From Chryseobacterium gambrini (GTDB lineage Bacteria; Bacteroidota; Bacteroidia; Flavobacteriales; Weeksellaceae), in the NCBI RefSeq assembly GCF_900156825.1, contig NZ_FTOV01000003.1, forward strand, positions 1-64,000: a DNA stretch of 64,000 bases, given 5' to 3'. Both the position numbers and the translations under genes were made by a program. The notes under the pieces were generated by a model that did no database searches, was not told where the DNA came from, and saw only the letters and a program-made list of their open reading frames with translations. This document shows, one piece after another, positions 44,788-52,932 of this stretch (positions within the stretch are counted from its first letter, which is position 1; every line of letters begins with the position of its first letter).

Positions 44788-46941
44788 ATGGCAAAAAAAA
44801 GAAAATATATAAGTCAGAAAAATGAACATAAACTAAAGGAAATCGGAAAACTGATCCTTAGATTTATAAATGAAAATTCCACGAAAGTCTACAACTATAA
44901 GCAGATTGCAGACGGAATAGATTATAAGAATCCGAGACAGAGAGAACTTGTGATTCAGGCACTGCACAGATTGCAGGCTGCCGAAAGAATAAAAGAAGCC
45001 GAAAAAGGAAAATACGTTCTTAACCTTAATATCAAAGGAACGTTAACAGGAATTATCGATTTCAACCAGTCCGGTAATGCTTATGTAAAGGTAGAAGGTC
45101 TTGAAGATGATATTTTTATCCACTCCAAAAACGTAAAAGATGCTTTGCAGGGCGATAAAGTATTAATTGTAACCTATACCTATAAAGGCAAAAAACTGGA
45201 AGGTTCTGTTCTGGAAGTCTTAGAAAGAACGAGAACAGAATTTGTGGGAACTTTGCAGATCGTTCCTCACAAAGATTTTGGTTTTGTGGTTTGCGATAAA
45301 AAGACCATTAATACCGATATTTTTGTTCCTAAACCTAAATTTGGAGGTGCGGAAGACGGGAATAAAGTGATCGTAAAAATGACGGAATGGAGACCGGGAG
45401 ATAAAAATCCGGAGGGAGAAATTATCCAGGTTTTAGGAGCTCCCGGTGAGCATGAAACCGAGATCCACTCTATTCTTGCGGAATACGGACTGCCTTACGA
45501 ATTCCCTGAAGAAGTGGAAAGAGATGCAGATAAAATCGACAGAAGCATCAATGAAGAAGAAGTTGCAAAAAGATGGGATATGCGTGGAATTACAACCTTT
45601 ACCATCGACCCGAAAGATGCAAAAGATTTTGATGATGCGTTATCCATCAGAAAATTAGACAACGGAAACTGGGAAATCGGAGTTCATATTGCGGATGTTT
45701 CGCATTATGTGGTTCCGGGAACAATTCTGGATGATGAAGCTTACCAGAGAGCGACTTCCGTATATTTGGTAGACCGCGTTGTACCGATGCTTCCGGAAGT
45801 TTTAAGTAATGATGTCTGTTCGCTTCGTCCGCACGAAGATAAATTTACTTTTTCAGCCGTTTTTGAGCTGAATGACAAAGCCGAGATTAAAAAACAGTGG
45901 TTTGGAAGAACGGTAATTCATTCAGACAGACGATTTACGTATGAAGAAGCGCAGGAAAGAATTGAAGGAAAAGACGGCGATTTTAAAGAAGAAATCCTCA
46001 TTTTGGATCAACTGGCAAAAATCATGCGTCAGAAAAGAATCAAAGACGGAGCGATTACTTTCGACAGAAGCGAAGTACGGTTCAATCTGGATGAAAACAA
46101 CGAGCCTGTTGGAGTTTACTTTAAAATAAGCAAAGATTCCAACCATTTAATTGAAGAATTTATGTTGTTGGCGAATAAAAAAGTATCGGAATTTGTTTCT
46201 CTGAACAAGAGAGGGGAAATTTCACAAAATACTTTTATTTACAGGGTTCACGATGATCCGGATCCTGCAAAACTGGAATCTCTGAGAGATTTTGTGTCGA
46301 CTTTCGGATATAAAATGGACTTGGCGAATACCAAAAAAGTAGCAGAATCTTTAAACAAATTATTGCACGATGTAAAAGGTAAAGGCGAAGAAAATATGAT
46401 CGAAACTCTGGCAATGCGAAGCATGAGCAAGGCGGTTTATTCTACAGAACCTATTGGTCACTACGGATTGGGATTCGATTATTACAGCCACTTCACCTCT
46501 CCTATCCGTCGTTATCCGGATTTAATTGCACACAGATTGTTGCAGCATTATCTTGATGGCGGAAAATCTCCGAACAAGGCAGATCTTGAAGAAAAAGCAA
46601 AACACTGCAGTTATATGGAAAGACTGGCGGCAGATGCGGAAAGAGATTCTATAAAATTCATGCAGGTGAAATTTATGGAGAAACATTTGGGAGAAACTTT
46701 CAACGGGGTTATTTCAGGAGTGGCGGAATTTGGTTTCTGGGTAGAAATTCCTGAAAACGGTGCGGAAGGATTAATCAAATTAAGAGATTTAACCGACGAT
46801 TCTTACTCTTATGATGCAAAAACTCACGCCGTGTACGGAAACAGACATGGTAAAAAATACCAGTTGGGAGATCAGGTTCAGATCAAAGTGGTTAAAGCAA
46901 ATCTGATTCAAAAACAATTGGATTTCAAGATTGTTGATTAG
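44788..46941 (+). CDS. rnr: Ribonuclease R
   Basis: A 717-residue 3'-5' exoribonuclease. In order: an N-terminal winged-helix region (Lys-rich, about 1-70), cold-shock domain(s) (FVGTLQIVPHKDFGFVVCDK), the catalytic RNB domain with ITTFTIDPKDAKDFDDALSI (the Asp cluster), GVHIADVSHYV and the GHYGLGFDYYSHFTSPIRRY motif, and a C-terminal S1 domain (FNGVISGVAEFGFWVEI). Mg-dependent degradation of structured RNA in the cytosol. Terminator 27 bases after the stop. Confidence 0.97.
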   Translation: MAKKRKYISQKNEHKLKEIGKLILRFINENSTKVYNYKQIADGIDYKNPRQRELVIQALHRLQAAERIKEAEKGKYVLNLNIKGTLTGIIDFNQSGNAYVKVEGLEDDIFIHSKNVKDALQGDKVLIVTYTYKGKKLEGSVLEVLERTRTEFVGTLQIVPHKDFGFVVCDKKTINTDIFVPKPKFGGAEDGNKVIVKMTEWRPGDKNPEGEIIQVLGAPGEHETEIHSILAEYGLPYEFPEEVERDADKIDRSINEEEVAKRWDMRGITTFTIDPKDAKDFDDALSIRKLDNGNWEIGVHIADVSHYVVPGTILDDEAYQRATSVYLVDRVVPMLPEVLSNDVCSLRPHEDKFTFSAVFELNDKAEIKKQWFGRTVIHSDRRFTYEEAQERIEGKDGDFKEEILILDQLAKIMRQKRIKDGAITFDRSEVRFNLDENNEPVGVYFKISKDSNHLIEEFMLLANKKVSEFVSLNKRGEISQNTFIYRVHDDPDPAKLESLRDFVSTFGYKMDLANTKKVAESLNKLLHDVKGKGEENMIETLAMRSMSKAVYSTEPIGHYGLGFDYYSHFTSPIRRYPDLIAHRLLQHYLDGGKSPNKADLEEKAKHCSYMERLAADAERDSIKFMQVKFMEKHLGETFNGVISGVAEFGFWVEIPENGAEGLIKLRDLTDDSYSYDAKTHAVYGNRHGKKYQLGDQVQIKVVKANLIQKQLDFKIVD

Positions 46942-46965
46942 ATTTTACAACAAAGAACTATATTT

Positions 46966-46996
46966 AGAAACTGCAAGAAATTGCAGTTTTTTTTAT
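46966..46996 (+). terminator. Terminator after rnr
   Basis: AAACTGCA (46968-46975) pairs with TGCAGTTT (46982-46989), then a T tract. Confidence 0.85.
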
Positions 46997-47015
46997 TTTA
47001 CTTAAAATTTATTTG

Positions 47016-47531
47016 ATGGGAAAATACTGTTTTAGATTTATAAGAAATATGAATACTGTAGCTGTTTTACTGGGCTTGCTATTATGTATTGAATGCAAAA
47101 GAAATGAACAGAAAATAGTTACTGAAAAGAGCAATCAGTCTCATTTTATAAAAGACAGCTTACCGTACAGTCCGTCTCTGAAATCAGCTTTAACCCGAAT
47201 TAAAAGTTTTGATGACGGTAAAGGATCTGATGTCGATGTAATTAATAATTTTAGAATTGAAGAAAATTCCTGGAAAGAAGAAATTGAAAATATTTATCTA
47301 AAACTTCATGAAAAGATCAGAAAAAATGATCCTGAATCTCTTTCTTCACTTGAAAAATACCATGAAAGGTGGAAAAACTATCTGGAATCATATTATTCCT
47401 TTAAAAGAAATTTTTTAGCGCATTATATCTATTCTAAGCAATGGATTTTTTATGTTTTTCCGAAATTGAGACAGGAATACAAAGATAAACTTATAGAATA
47501 TTATGAATTGTATGAGTTTGATAAGTATTAA
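47016..47531 (+). CDS. Probable lipoprotein with DUF1311/LprI-like region
   Basis: A 171-residue protein. The first 36 residues contain a hydrophobic signal (MNTVAVLLGLLLCIECK) with cysteines at a likely lipobox, though the exact cleavage site is unclear. The mature part has the helical segment SWKEEIENIYLKLHEKIRKN followed by a second helix with W-K-N-Y-L-E-S, resembling LprI/DUF1311 lysozyme-inhibitor-like domains (weak similarity by eye). Start at ATG 47016; ATG 47049 is also possible. The preceding TTG at 47013 is not favoured. Confidence 0.6.
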   Translation: MGKYCFRFIRNMNTVAVLLGLLLCIECKRNEQKIVTEKSNQSHFIKDSLPYSPSLKSALTRIKSFDDGKGSDVDVINNFRIEENSWKEEIENIYLKLHEKIRKNDPESLSSLEKYHERWKNYLESYYSFKRNFLAHYIYSKQWIFYVFPKLRQEYKDKLIEYYELYEFDKY

Positions 47532-47621
47532 TTGATCCGATGCTTTTCTTATTTGCTTTTTACAACATAAAAACTAACTTTGTATAAATAGATGAAATTA
47601 TTTCATTGAAAACACCACTGA

Positions 47622-48311
47622 ATGTTTGAACTTATATTATCTGCCATCGTTTTAGGATTCATGCTGAGTCTGGTTTTTATAGGACCTATTTTTTTCCTTT
47701 TAATTGAAACCAGCTTTTCGAGAGGTCCGAAACATGCTTTAGCACTGGATTTAGGCGTTATTTCTGCAGACCTTCTGTGCATTTTGGCAGCGTATTATGC
47801 GAGTGCAGATATAGTAACGCTCATCGATAAACATCCCGGATTTTACAGGATTACCGCAATTCTGATCTTTGTGTACGGAATTGTGATGATGGTTACCAAA
47901 ACCAAGATGCATATTCCCGGAGAAGAAAAATTCATCAATCAGAACTATTTTAAAACATTCGTCAACGGTTTTTTCTTTAATCTTCTGAATGTCGGAGTCA
48001 TCCTTTTCTGGCTTGTCACCGTTATTTCGGTAAGAAATCAGTATCCGGATACCAGTAATTTCATTTTATACATCGGAATCGTCATCGGAACGTATCTCTT
48101 TATCGATCTGGTAAAAATATTCCTTGCGAAGCAGTTTCACGACAGACTTACCCAAAAATTAGCCAACAGAATCAGAAGAATTGTTGGCGGAATTCTCATC
48201 ATATTCAGTTTCTTTATTTTCTTGCAGAGCTTTAAAAAATTCAATCAGTTCGATAAAAGACTGGAAGAAGCAGAGAAAACTGAAGTAAAGTACAAAAAGA
48301 CAAATGAATAA
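47622..48311 (+). CDS. LysE-family transporter
   Basis: A 229-residue inner-membrane protein with six helices and the LysE/RhtB pattern: an N-terminal MLSLVFIGPIFFLLIETSFS motif with GP at about 22, then repeated hydrophobic segments and a basic tail. Amino-acid or small-metabolite exporter; the substrate cannot be predicted. Overlaps the LD-carboxypeptidase gene by 8 bases. Confidence 0.88.
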   Translation: MFELILSAIVLGFMLSLVFIGPIFFLLIETSFSRGPKHALALDLGVISADLLCILAAYYASADIVTLIDKHPGFYRITAILIFVYGIVMMVTKTKMHIPGEEKFINQNYFKTFVNGFFFNLLNVGVILFWLVTVISVRNQYPDTSNFILYIGIVIGTYLFIDLVKIFLAKQFHDRLTQKLANRIRRIVGGILIIFSFFIFLQSFKKFNQFDKRLEEAEKTEVKYKKTNE

Positions 48312-49239
48312 AACAATTTTTCCCAAATCTCTGAAAAAAGGCGATAAAATAGCCATTATTTCTCCTGCGGGAGCCGTAGAATCTTCCCAGCTTGAAAAGG
48401 GAATCGAAATGATTAAAAGTAAAGGTTTTGAGCCCGTTTTGGGAGAACATCTTTACACGAAATATGCAAACGGATACAACTACGCAGGAACCGAACAGGA
48501 AAGATTAAAAGACATGAACTGGGCTTTCAATGACAGCGAAATTTCCGCAGTCTGGGCTTCAAGAGGCGGTTACGGTTGTCAGCATCTTATTCAGGAACTT
48601 AATCTTAAAAACTTTACCAGAAATCCTAAATGGTATATTGGGTATTCAGACAATACGGTGATCCAGAGTTATCTGCTGAAAAAAGGCTTTGCATCGATTC
48701 ACGGACAGACTGTAAAAACATCGAGCTTTGGCGTTACAGAAGAAAGTTACGATCTTATTTTTGATGTTTTAAAAGGAAAATCTCTTAAATATAGCCTCTC
48801 CTCTCATCAGTTCAACAAAAAAGGAAACGTTGAAGGACAGTTGGTCGGTGGAAATTTAGCCTTGATTTATGCGCTTTTAGGAACGAAATATTCCTTTGAT
48901 TTTAAAGATAAAATTCTTTTCATTGAAGATATCGGCGAAAATTTTTATGCTCTCGACAGAATGATTATGAGCCTTGAATTAGCCGGAGTTTTTAATAAAA
49001 TTTCTGGTTTGATTATCGGCGGAATGACCAATATGGGTGACGAAAAAGAGAACAAACAATACGAAGAAAGCTTTGATGAATTTGCCTACAAGTTAATTGC
49101 CGACAGAATTTCAAAGTACAATTTCCCAACAGTTTTCGGTTTCCCGAATGGACACATCAAAGACAACAGACCGTTGATTATTGGTGGAAATGTGAGATTG
49201 GAGGTTAAGAATAAGGCTAAGATTGAGTTTTTAGTGTGA
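48304..49239 (+). CDS. LD-carboxypeptidase (family S66)
   Basis: A 311-residue protein of the MccF/LdcA family. It shows IAIISPAGAVESSQ at the N-terminus, WASRGGYGCQHLIQ, the nucleophile serine in YIGYSDNTVI, and the later Glu/His of the triad in FIEDIGENFYALDR and FPNGHIKDNRP. LdcA trims the terminal D-Ala from recycled muropeptides in the cytosol; MccF-like members cleave amide antibiotics. Context (murF, ybeY nearby) does not decide between them. The next gene starts at GTG within its stop codon. Confidence 0.9.
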   Translation: MNKTIFPKSLKKGDKIAIISPAGAVESSQLEKGIEMIKSKGFEPVLGEHLYTKYANGYNYAGTEQERLKDMNWAFNDSEISAVWASRGGYGCQHLIQELNLKNFTRNPKWYIGYSDNTVIQSYLLKKGFASIHGQTVKTSSFGVTEESYDLIFDVLKGKSLKYSLSSHQFNKKGNVEGQLVGGNLALIYALLGTKYSFDFKDKILFIEDIGENFYALDRMIMSLELAGVFNKISGLIIGGMTNMGDEKENKQYEESFDEFAYKLIADRISKYNFPTVFGFPNGHIKDNRPLIIGGNVRLEVKNKAKIEFLV

Positions 49240-49730
49240 GAAGTTTATTAGTTGATTATATTTTCAGTCCGGGATTATATGATGAAATCCGAATAATACA
49301 TTTAGAAATTTACAGTGATTACAATTATATCCTTAAGTTTAATTGGTACAAAAAATATCGTGATAATGAAGCTTTAGATAAAAATAATTCTAAAAATTAT
49401 AGACAGGAAACAGTATTTAATGATGTTCTTCCAAACAGGTTAAAAGAAAATTTAGAGGCTTTGCTTTCTTTCCACGACTTTGAAATTAAAACTTTTTATC
49501 CTCCATTAACTGAAGAAGAAAAAAAACAATATGCCCCACTTGATGTAAGGCATGAAGATTATCAGTTTTACATTTAAGGAATTAAATTCTGGGTTAATGT
49601 AAGTCCTTACATTTTTAAAAAGCAATTTTTAAAAACAGAACAGGAACTGTTGTTTGGAAAATTTCATGAAAATATAACAGAATGGTTGGACGAAGTTTAT
49701 AAAAAATTAATAGATAGAGAAAATATTTAA
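49236..49730 (+). pseudogene. Hypothetical gene split by an in-frame stop
   Basis: The first part (113 codons from GTG 49236) ends at TAA 49575-49577 after HEDYQFYI. The same frame continues at once as GIKFWVNVSPYIFKKQFLKT and runs for about 50 more codons to TAA 49728-49730, giving 164 codons in total without frameshift. The downstream piece keeps a helical pattern (FHENITEWLDEVYKKLIDRE). This looks like a single ancestral gene cut by a nonsense change of a codon to TAA. The start GTG overlaps the LD-carboxypeptidase stop by 4 bases. Its function is unknown. Confidence 0.6.
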
Positions 49731-49764
49731 TAACTCAAAAACTCTCAAACACTTTATCTCAACA

Positions 49765-50136
49765 ATGGCAGATCACAACGATTTTGGTAAAAAAGCAGAA
49801 GAATTGGCCGCTGAATATTTACAGAAAAACGGCTACAAAATTTTGGTAAGAAACTTTCGATACCAAAAAGCAGAACTGGATTTGGTTGCCGAAAAAGATA
49901 GTTTAATTGTAGTCGTTGAAGTAAAGGCACGTTCTACCGATGTGTTTAATCTTCCACAGGAAGCCGTAAACAAACGAAAGATTAAGTTGATTGTTTCGGC
50001 TGCCAATTATTTCATGGAAGAATACAATAAAAATCAGGAAGTACGATTTGATATCATTTCCGTTCTTCCTGACGAAAATAAAAATCTGATTATTGAACAT
50101 ATCACCGATGCTTTTGAAGCATTTGACGCCAACTGA
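49765..50136 (+). CDS. yraN: YraN/UPF0102 family protein
   Basis: A 123-residue protein with the endonuclease-like (PD-(D/E)xK) core: GKKAEELAAEYLQKNGYKIL, RNFRYQKAELDLVAEKDSLIV and VEVKARST, giving the E-x-D...E-V-K pattern, followed by AVNKRKIKLI. Family role is not settled; nuclease-like fold only. Followed by the membrane-protein gene 2 bases after its stop. Confidence 0.92.
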   Translation: MADHNDFGKKAEELAAEYLQKNGYKILVRNFRYQKAELDLVAEKDSLIVVVEVKARSTDVFNLPQEAVNKRKIKLIVSAANYFMEEYNKNQEVRFDIISVLPDENKNLIIEHITDAFEAFDAN

Positions 50137-50138
50137 TT

Positions 50139-50969
50139 ATGCAGAATATACATTGGGAAACAATATACAACGCTGTAGGATACGTTTTAAAGAATTATCC
50201 TTTAAAAATTGTTCTTTTCTGCTTCCTTTTCCTTGTTTTAGGTTTGCTGATAAGTTCCTTTTTGGTCATCATTCTAAAAAAATACAAAGCTTTATCGCGC
50301 AGCCAGAAATACTACAATTGGTTTGTTAAACTTTATATTCCTGCTATTTTTATTGTCAACATCGTTTTTTCTTTAAAAATAGGTTTATTTTGTGGAGTGT
50401 ATTCCGCATTAAAGAAAGACAGTTATTCTATTTCCGAGCAGGTCTATAATTCCAGTACATATTATATCTTTAAAGACAACAGGTCTAAAAAAGTTTTTAT
50501 TGAAGATCTCAGAAAAGCTGTTAAAGATCTCAGTCAGAAAAATAACAACGCAAAGATTAAAGTCATTGATATCGCGAAAGCATACCACATTAAAAATGAT
50601 ATGATAGACCTTCCAAAAAACTGGATGGCTTCCATGTTTGTGAATCGGTATGGAGATAAAATCTATTCATTTATTTTATACGGAATTTTGGATTCTGTTT
50701 CCAATGGTGGCATTACGAATGAGCTTTCTTATGGAGAGTTTAATACGATATCAGAAAAACTTGTGGTATTAAATCCAGAAAATATTGAAAAATCCATTGT
50801 TCAGAAAATTCAGAATCTGTTCTTAATGATTTTAAAATCGCAGTTTACGACCATTTTAAAAGGAATTTTATTGATTTGGGTGCTTTTAATGAGTATTCCA
50901 TGGTTTGAATTTTGGATCTATACACTTCTGATGAAAAGATTAAAAGATCATAATACAATTCAAAAATAA
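50139..50969 (+). CDS. Hypothetical membrane protein (276 aa)
   Basis: Two membrane helices near the N-terminus (IVLFCFLFLVLGLLISSFLV and LYIPAIFIVNIVFSLKIGLF), then a soluble domain of about 150 residues containing repeated helical segments (IEDLRKAVKDLSQKNNNAKI) and a C-terminal helix (TILKGILLIWVLLMSIPWFEF) that could re-enter the membrane. The start ATG is 2 bases after yraN's stop. No family recognised. Confidence 0.7.
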   Translation: MQNIHWETIYNAVGYVLKNYPLKIVLFCFLFLVLGLLISSFLVIILKKYKALSRSQKYYNWFVKLYIPAIFIVNIVFSLKIGLFCGVYSALKKDSYSISEQVYNSSTYYIFKDNRSKKVFIEDLRKAVKDLSQKNNNAKIKVIDIAKAYHIKNDMIDLPKNWMASMFVNRYGDKIYSFILYGILDSVSNGGITNELSYGEFNTISEKLVVLNPENIEKSIVQKIQNLFLMILKSQFTTILKGILLIWVLLMSIPWFEFWIYTLLMKRLKDHNTIQK

Positions 50970-50978
50970 AAAGTAAAA

Positions 50979-51731
50979 ATGAAAACAATATTAATCACCG
51001 GAGCAACATCCGGAATCGGAAAATCTACCGCCGAACTTCTGGCAAAACAGGGAAACAGAATAATTATCTGCGGAAGAAGGTCGGAAGTTCTTGAAGATGT
51101 AAAAAATGAACTTTCACAATATACCGAAATATTTAGTTTGAAATTTGATGTCAGAAATCTGGAAGAAGTGGAAACGGCAATCAGTTCTCTACCTTCAGAA
51201 TGGAAAAATATTGATGTTTTAATTAACAACGCCGGAAATGCTCATGGATTAGATCCTTTGTCTGCCGGAAAAACGGATGATTGGGATTCTATGATTGACG
51301 GAAATGTGAAAGGACTTCTGTATGTTTCTAAAATGATTATTCCCGGAATGAAAGAACGAAATTCAGGACATATCATCAACATCAGTTCCGTTGCAGCGAG
51401 ACAGACATACGCAAATGGTGTGGTCTATTGTGCCACAAAAAAAGCAGTAGATGTTATTTCCGAAGGAATGCGTATCGAACTGACGGAATTCGGAATCAAA
51501 GTAACGAATATTCAGCCGGGAGCGGTAGAAACAGACTTTTCGATGGTAAGATTTAAAGGAGACAGCGAAAGAGCTGCAACGGTTTACGCCGGTTATGAAC
51601 CTCTGAAAGCCGAAGATATTGCAGATTCCATTGCCTATTGCATCAATGCTCCGAAACACGTCTGTATTTCGGATATGACGATCTACCCTTCTGCTCAGGC
51701 GGAACCGAGAACCATTCACAGAAAGTCTTAA
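50979..51731 (+). CDS. SDR-family NAD(P)-dependent oxidoreductase (YdfG-like)
   Basis: A 250-residue classical short-chain dehydrogenase. The cofactor motif TGATSGIGKS (6-15), a basic CGRR segment that favours NADP(H), NNAG (86-89), catalytic Ser in INISSVAAR, and Y-x-x-x-K in VYCATKKAVDV are all intact. The C-terminal PSAQAEPRTIHRKS is like YdfG/serine-dehydrogenase relatives that oxidise 3-hydroxy acids. Substrate not proven. Confidence 0.92.
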   Translation: MKTILITGATSGIGKSTAELLAKQGNRIIICGRRSEVLEDVKNELSQYTEIFSLKFDVRNLEEVETAISSLPSEWKNIDVLINNAGNAHGLDPLSAGKTDDWDSMIDGNVKGLLYVSKMIIPGMKERNSGHIINISSVAARQTYANGVVYCATKKAVDVISEGMRIELTEFGIKVTNIQPGAVETDFSMVRFKGDSERAATVYAGYEPLKAEDIADSIAYCINAPKHVCISDMTIYPSAQAEPRTIHRKS

Positions 51732-51746
51732 CCTGAGTTTTTGATT

Positions 51747-52178
51747 ATGAAACTTTTATCTTTGTTATTGGTCTTCTGTTATATTTTTGGATACTCACAG
51801 AAGTATTCAAAAGACGAAAAACAACTCCTTTCTCAGACGGTAAAACTGGATTCTCTGATACAGAATAACGATTCCAGAGTTTTAGATTTATTCGAAGATG
51901 ATGTTTCTTTCGGACACTCCAATGGATGGATTCAGAACTATTCGGATTTTAAGAGAGATTTCGGCTCGAAAAAAGTTATTTATGATAAGATCGAACAGAT
52001 TGAAATTTCAGAGCTTAAAAAAGATAAAAATATCTGCTCACTTAGAAGAAAAATAAAAGTTTCAGGAACTTATAAAAGCCAGAAATTCGAAATGATTCTT
52101 GCATTGCTGGAAATCTGGAAAAAGGAGAAATCGGTCTGGAAACTCTGGAGCAGGCAAAGTGTGGAAATAAAGCCATAA
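51747..52178 (+). CDS. Exported NTF2-like (DUF4440) protein
   Basis: A 143-residue protein starting at ATG 51747 (a TTG at 51741 would add two residues). Signal peptide MKLLSLLLVFCYIFGYSQ. The mature part has the DUF4440/NTF2 layout: helix DEKQLLSQTVKLDSLIQNND, DLFEDDVSFGHSNGWIQNYS, then strands to WKLWSRQSVEI. The cavity may bind a small ligand; function unknown. Downstream of the SDR gene and upstream of tsaB. Confidence 0.85.
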   Translation: MKLLSLLLVFCYIFGYSQKYSKDEKQLLSQTVKLDSLIQNNDSRVLDLFEDDVSFGHSNGWIQNYSDFKRDFGSKKVIYDKIEQIEISELKKDKNICSLRRKIKVSGTYKSQKFEMILALLEIWKKEKSVWKLWSRQSVEIKP

Positions 52179-52231
52179 ATTTGCAGTGAAACAATCGATT
52201 TGCATTTTGTTGTTGATTTTAAATTTAAAAA

Positions 52232-52915
52232 ATGAAAATTCTATATCTCGAAACCTCGTCAAAAAACTGTTCCGTTGCCATCTCCGATAATGAAAAACTG
52301 TTGTGTGTAACGGAAGAAGTTTCTGAAAACTACAAACAGTCTGAAAGTCTGCATACTTTTGTAGAATGGGCTTTGGAAGGAGCCGGAATTTCCATGAAGG
52401 AAATTGAAGCCGTTTGTCTGGGGAAAGGTCCCGGTTCGTATACCGGATTGAGAATTGGTGCAGCTTCTGCAAAAGGTTTCTGCTACGGACTGAAAATTCC
52501 TCTGATTGCGGTAAATTCTATGGAAAGCATCATAGAGCCTTTTTTAGACCAAAACTACGATTTGATAATACCAATGATCGATGCGAGACGAATGGAGGTT
52601 TATACGGCGGTTTATGACGGAAAAACAGGCAAAGAAATTTCTGCAACCGAGGCTAAAATTCTAGACGAAATTTCTTTTGAAGAATTTAAAGATAAAAAAA
52701 TCCTTTTTGCAGGAGACGGAGCCAAGAAAGCAAAAGACATTTTGCAGCTTCCGAATGCCGTATTTGATGAAAATTCCTATCCTTCTGCAAAATATTTAGT
52801 AAAAAAAGCACTTGCAAAAATAGAGCGGAAAGAATTTGAGGACATTGCTTATTTTGAGCCTTTCTATCTCAAAGATTTTCATGGAGTAAAGAAAAAAAAT
52901 AAAAGCGAAGAGTAG
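52232..52915 (+). CDS. tsaB: tRNA threonylcarbamoyladenosine biosynthesis protein TsaB
   Basis: A 227-residue protein of the TsaB/Gcp-like ASKHA fold that with TsaD and TsaE makes t6A37 of tRNAs reading ANN codons. ILYLETSSKNCSVAI, CLGKGPGSYTGLRIGAASAK and IPMIDARRMEVYTAVYD are the family signatures. Convergent with sprE through a shared hairpin. Confidence 0.93.
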   Translation: MKILYLETSSKNCSVAISDNEKLLCVTEEVSENYKQSESLHTFVEWALEGAGISMKEIEAVCLGKGPGSYTGLRIGAASAKGFCYGLKIPLIAVNSMESIIEPFLDQNYDLIIPMIDARRMEVYTAVYDGKTGKEISATEAKILDEISFEEFKDKKILFAGDGAKKAKDILQLPNAVFDENSYPSAKYLVKKALAKIERKEFEDIAYFEPFYLKDFHGVKKKNKSEE

Positions 52916-52932
52916 TTCTTCGCTTTTATTTT
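52898..52932. terminator. Bidirectional terminator, tsaB/sprE
   Basis: A 13-base perfect stem (52898-52910 with 52918-52930) around a 7-base loop that contains the tsaB stop codon; T-rich on both sides. Confidence 0.9.
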
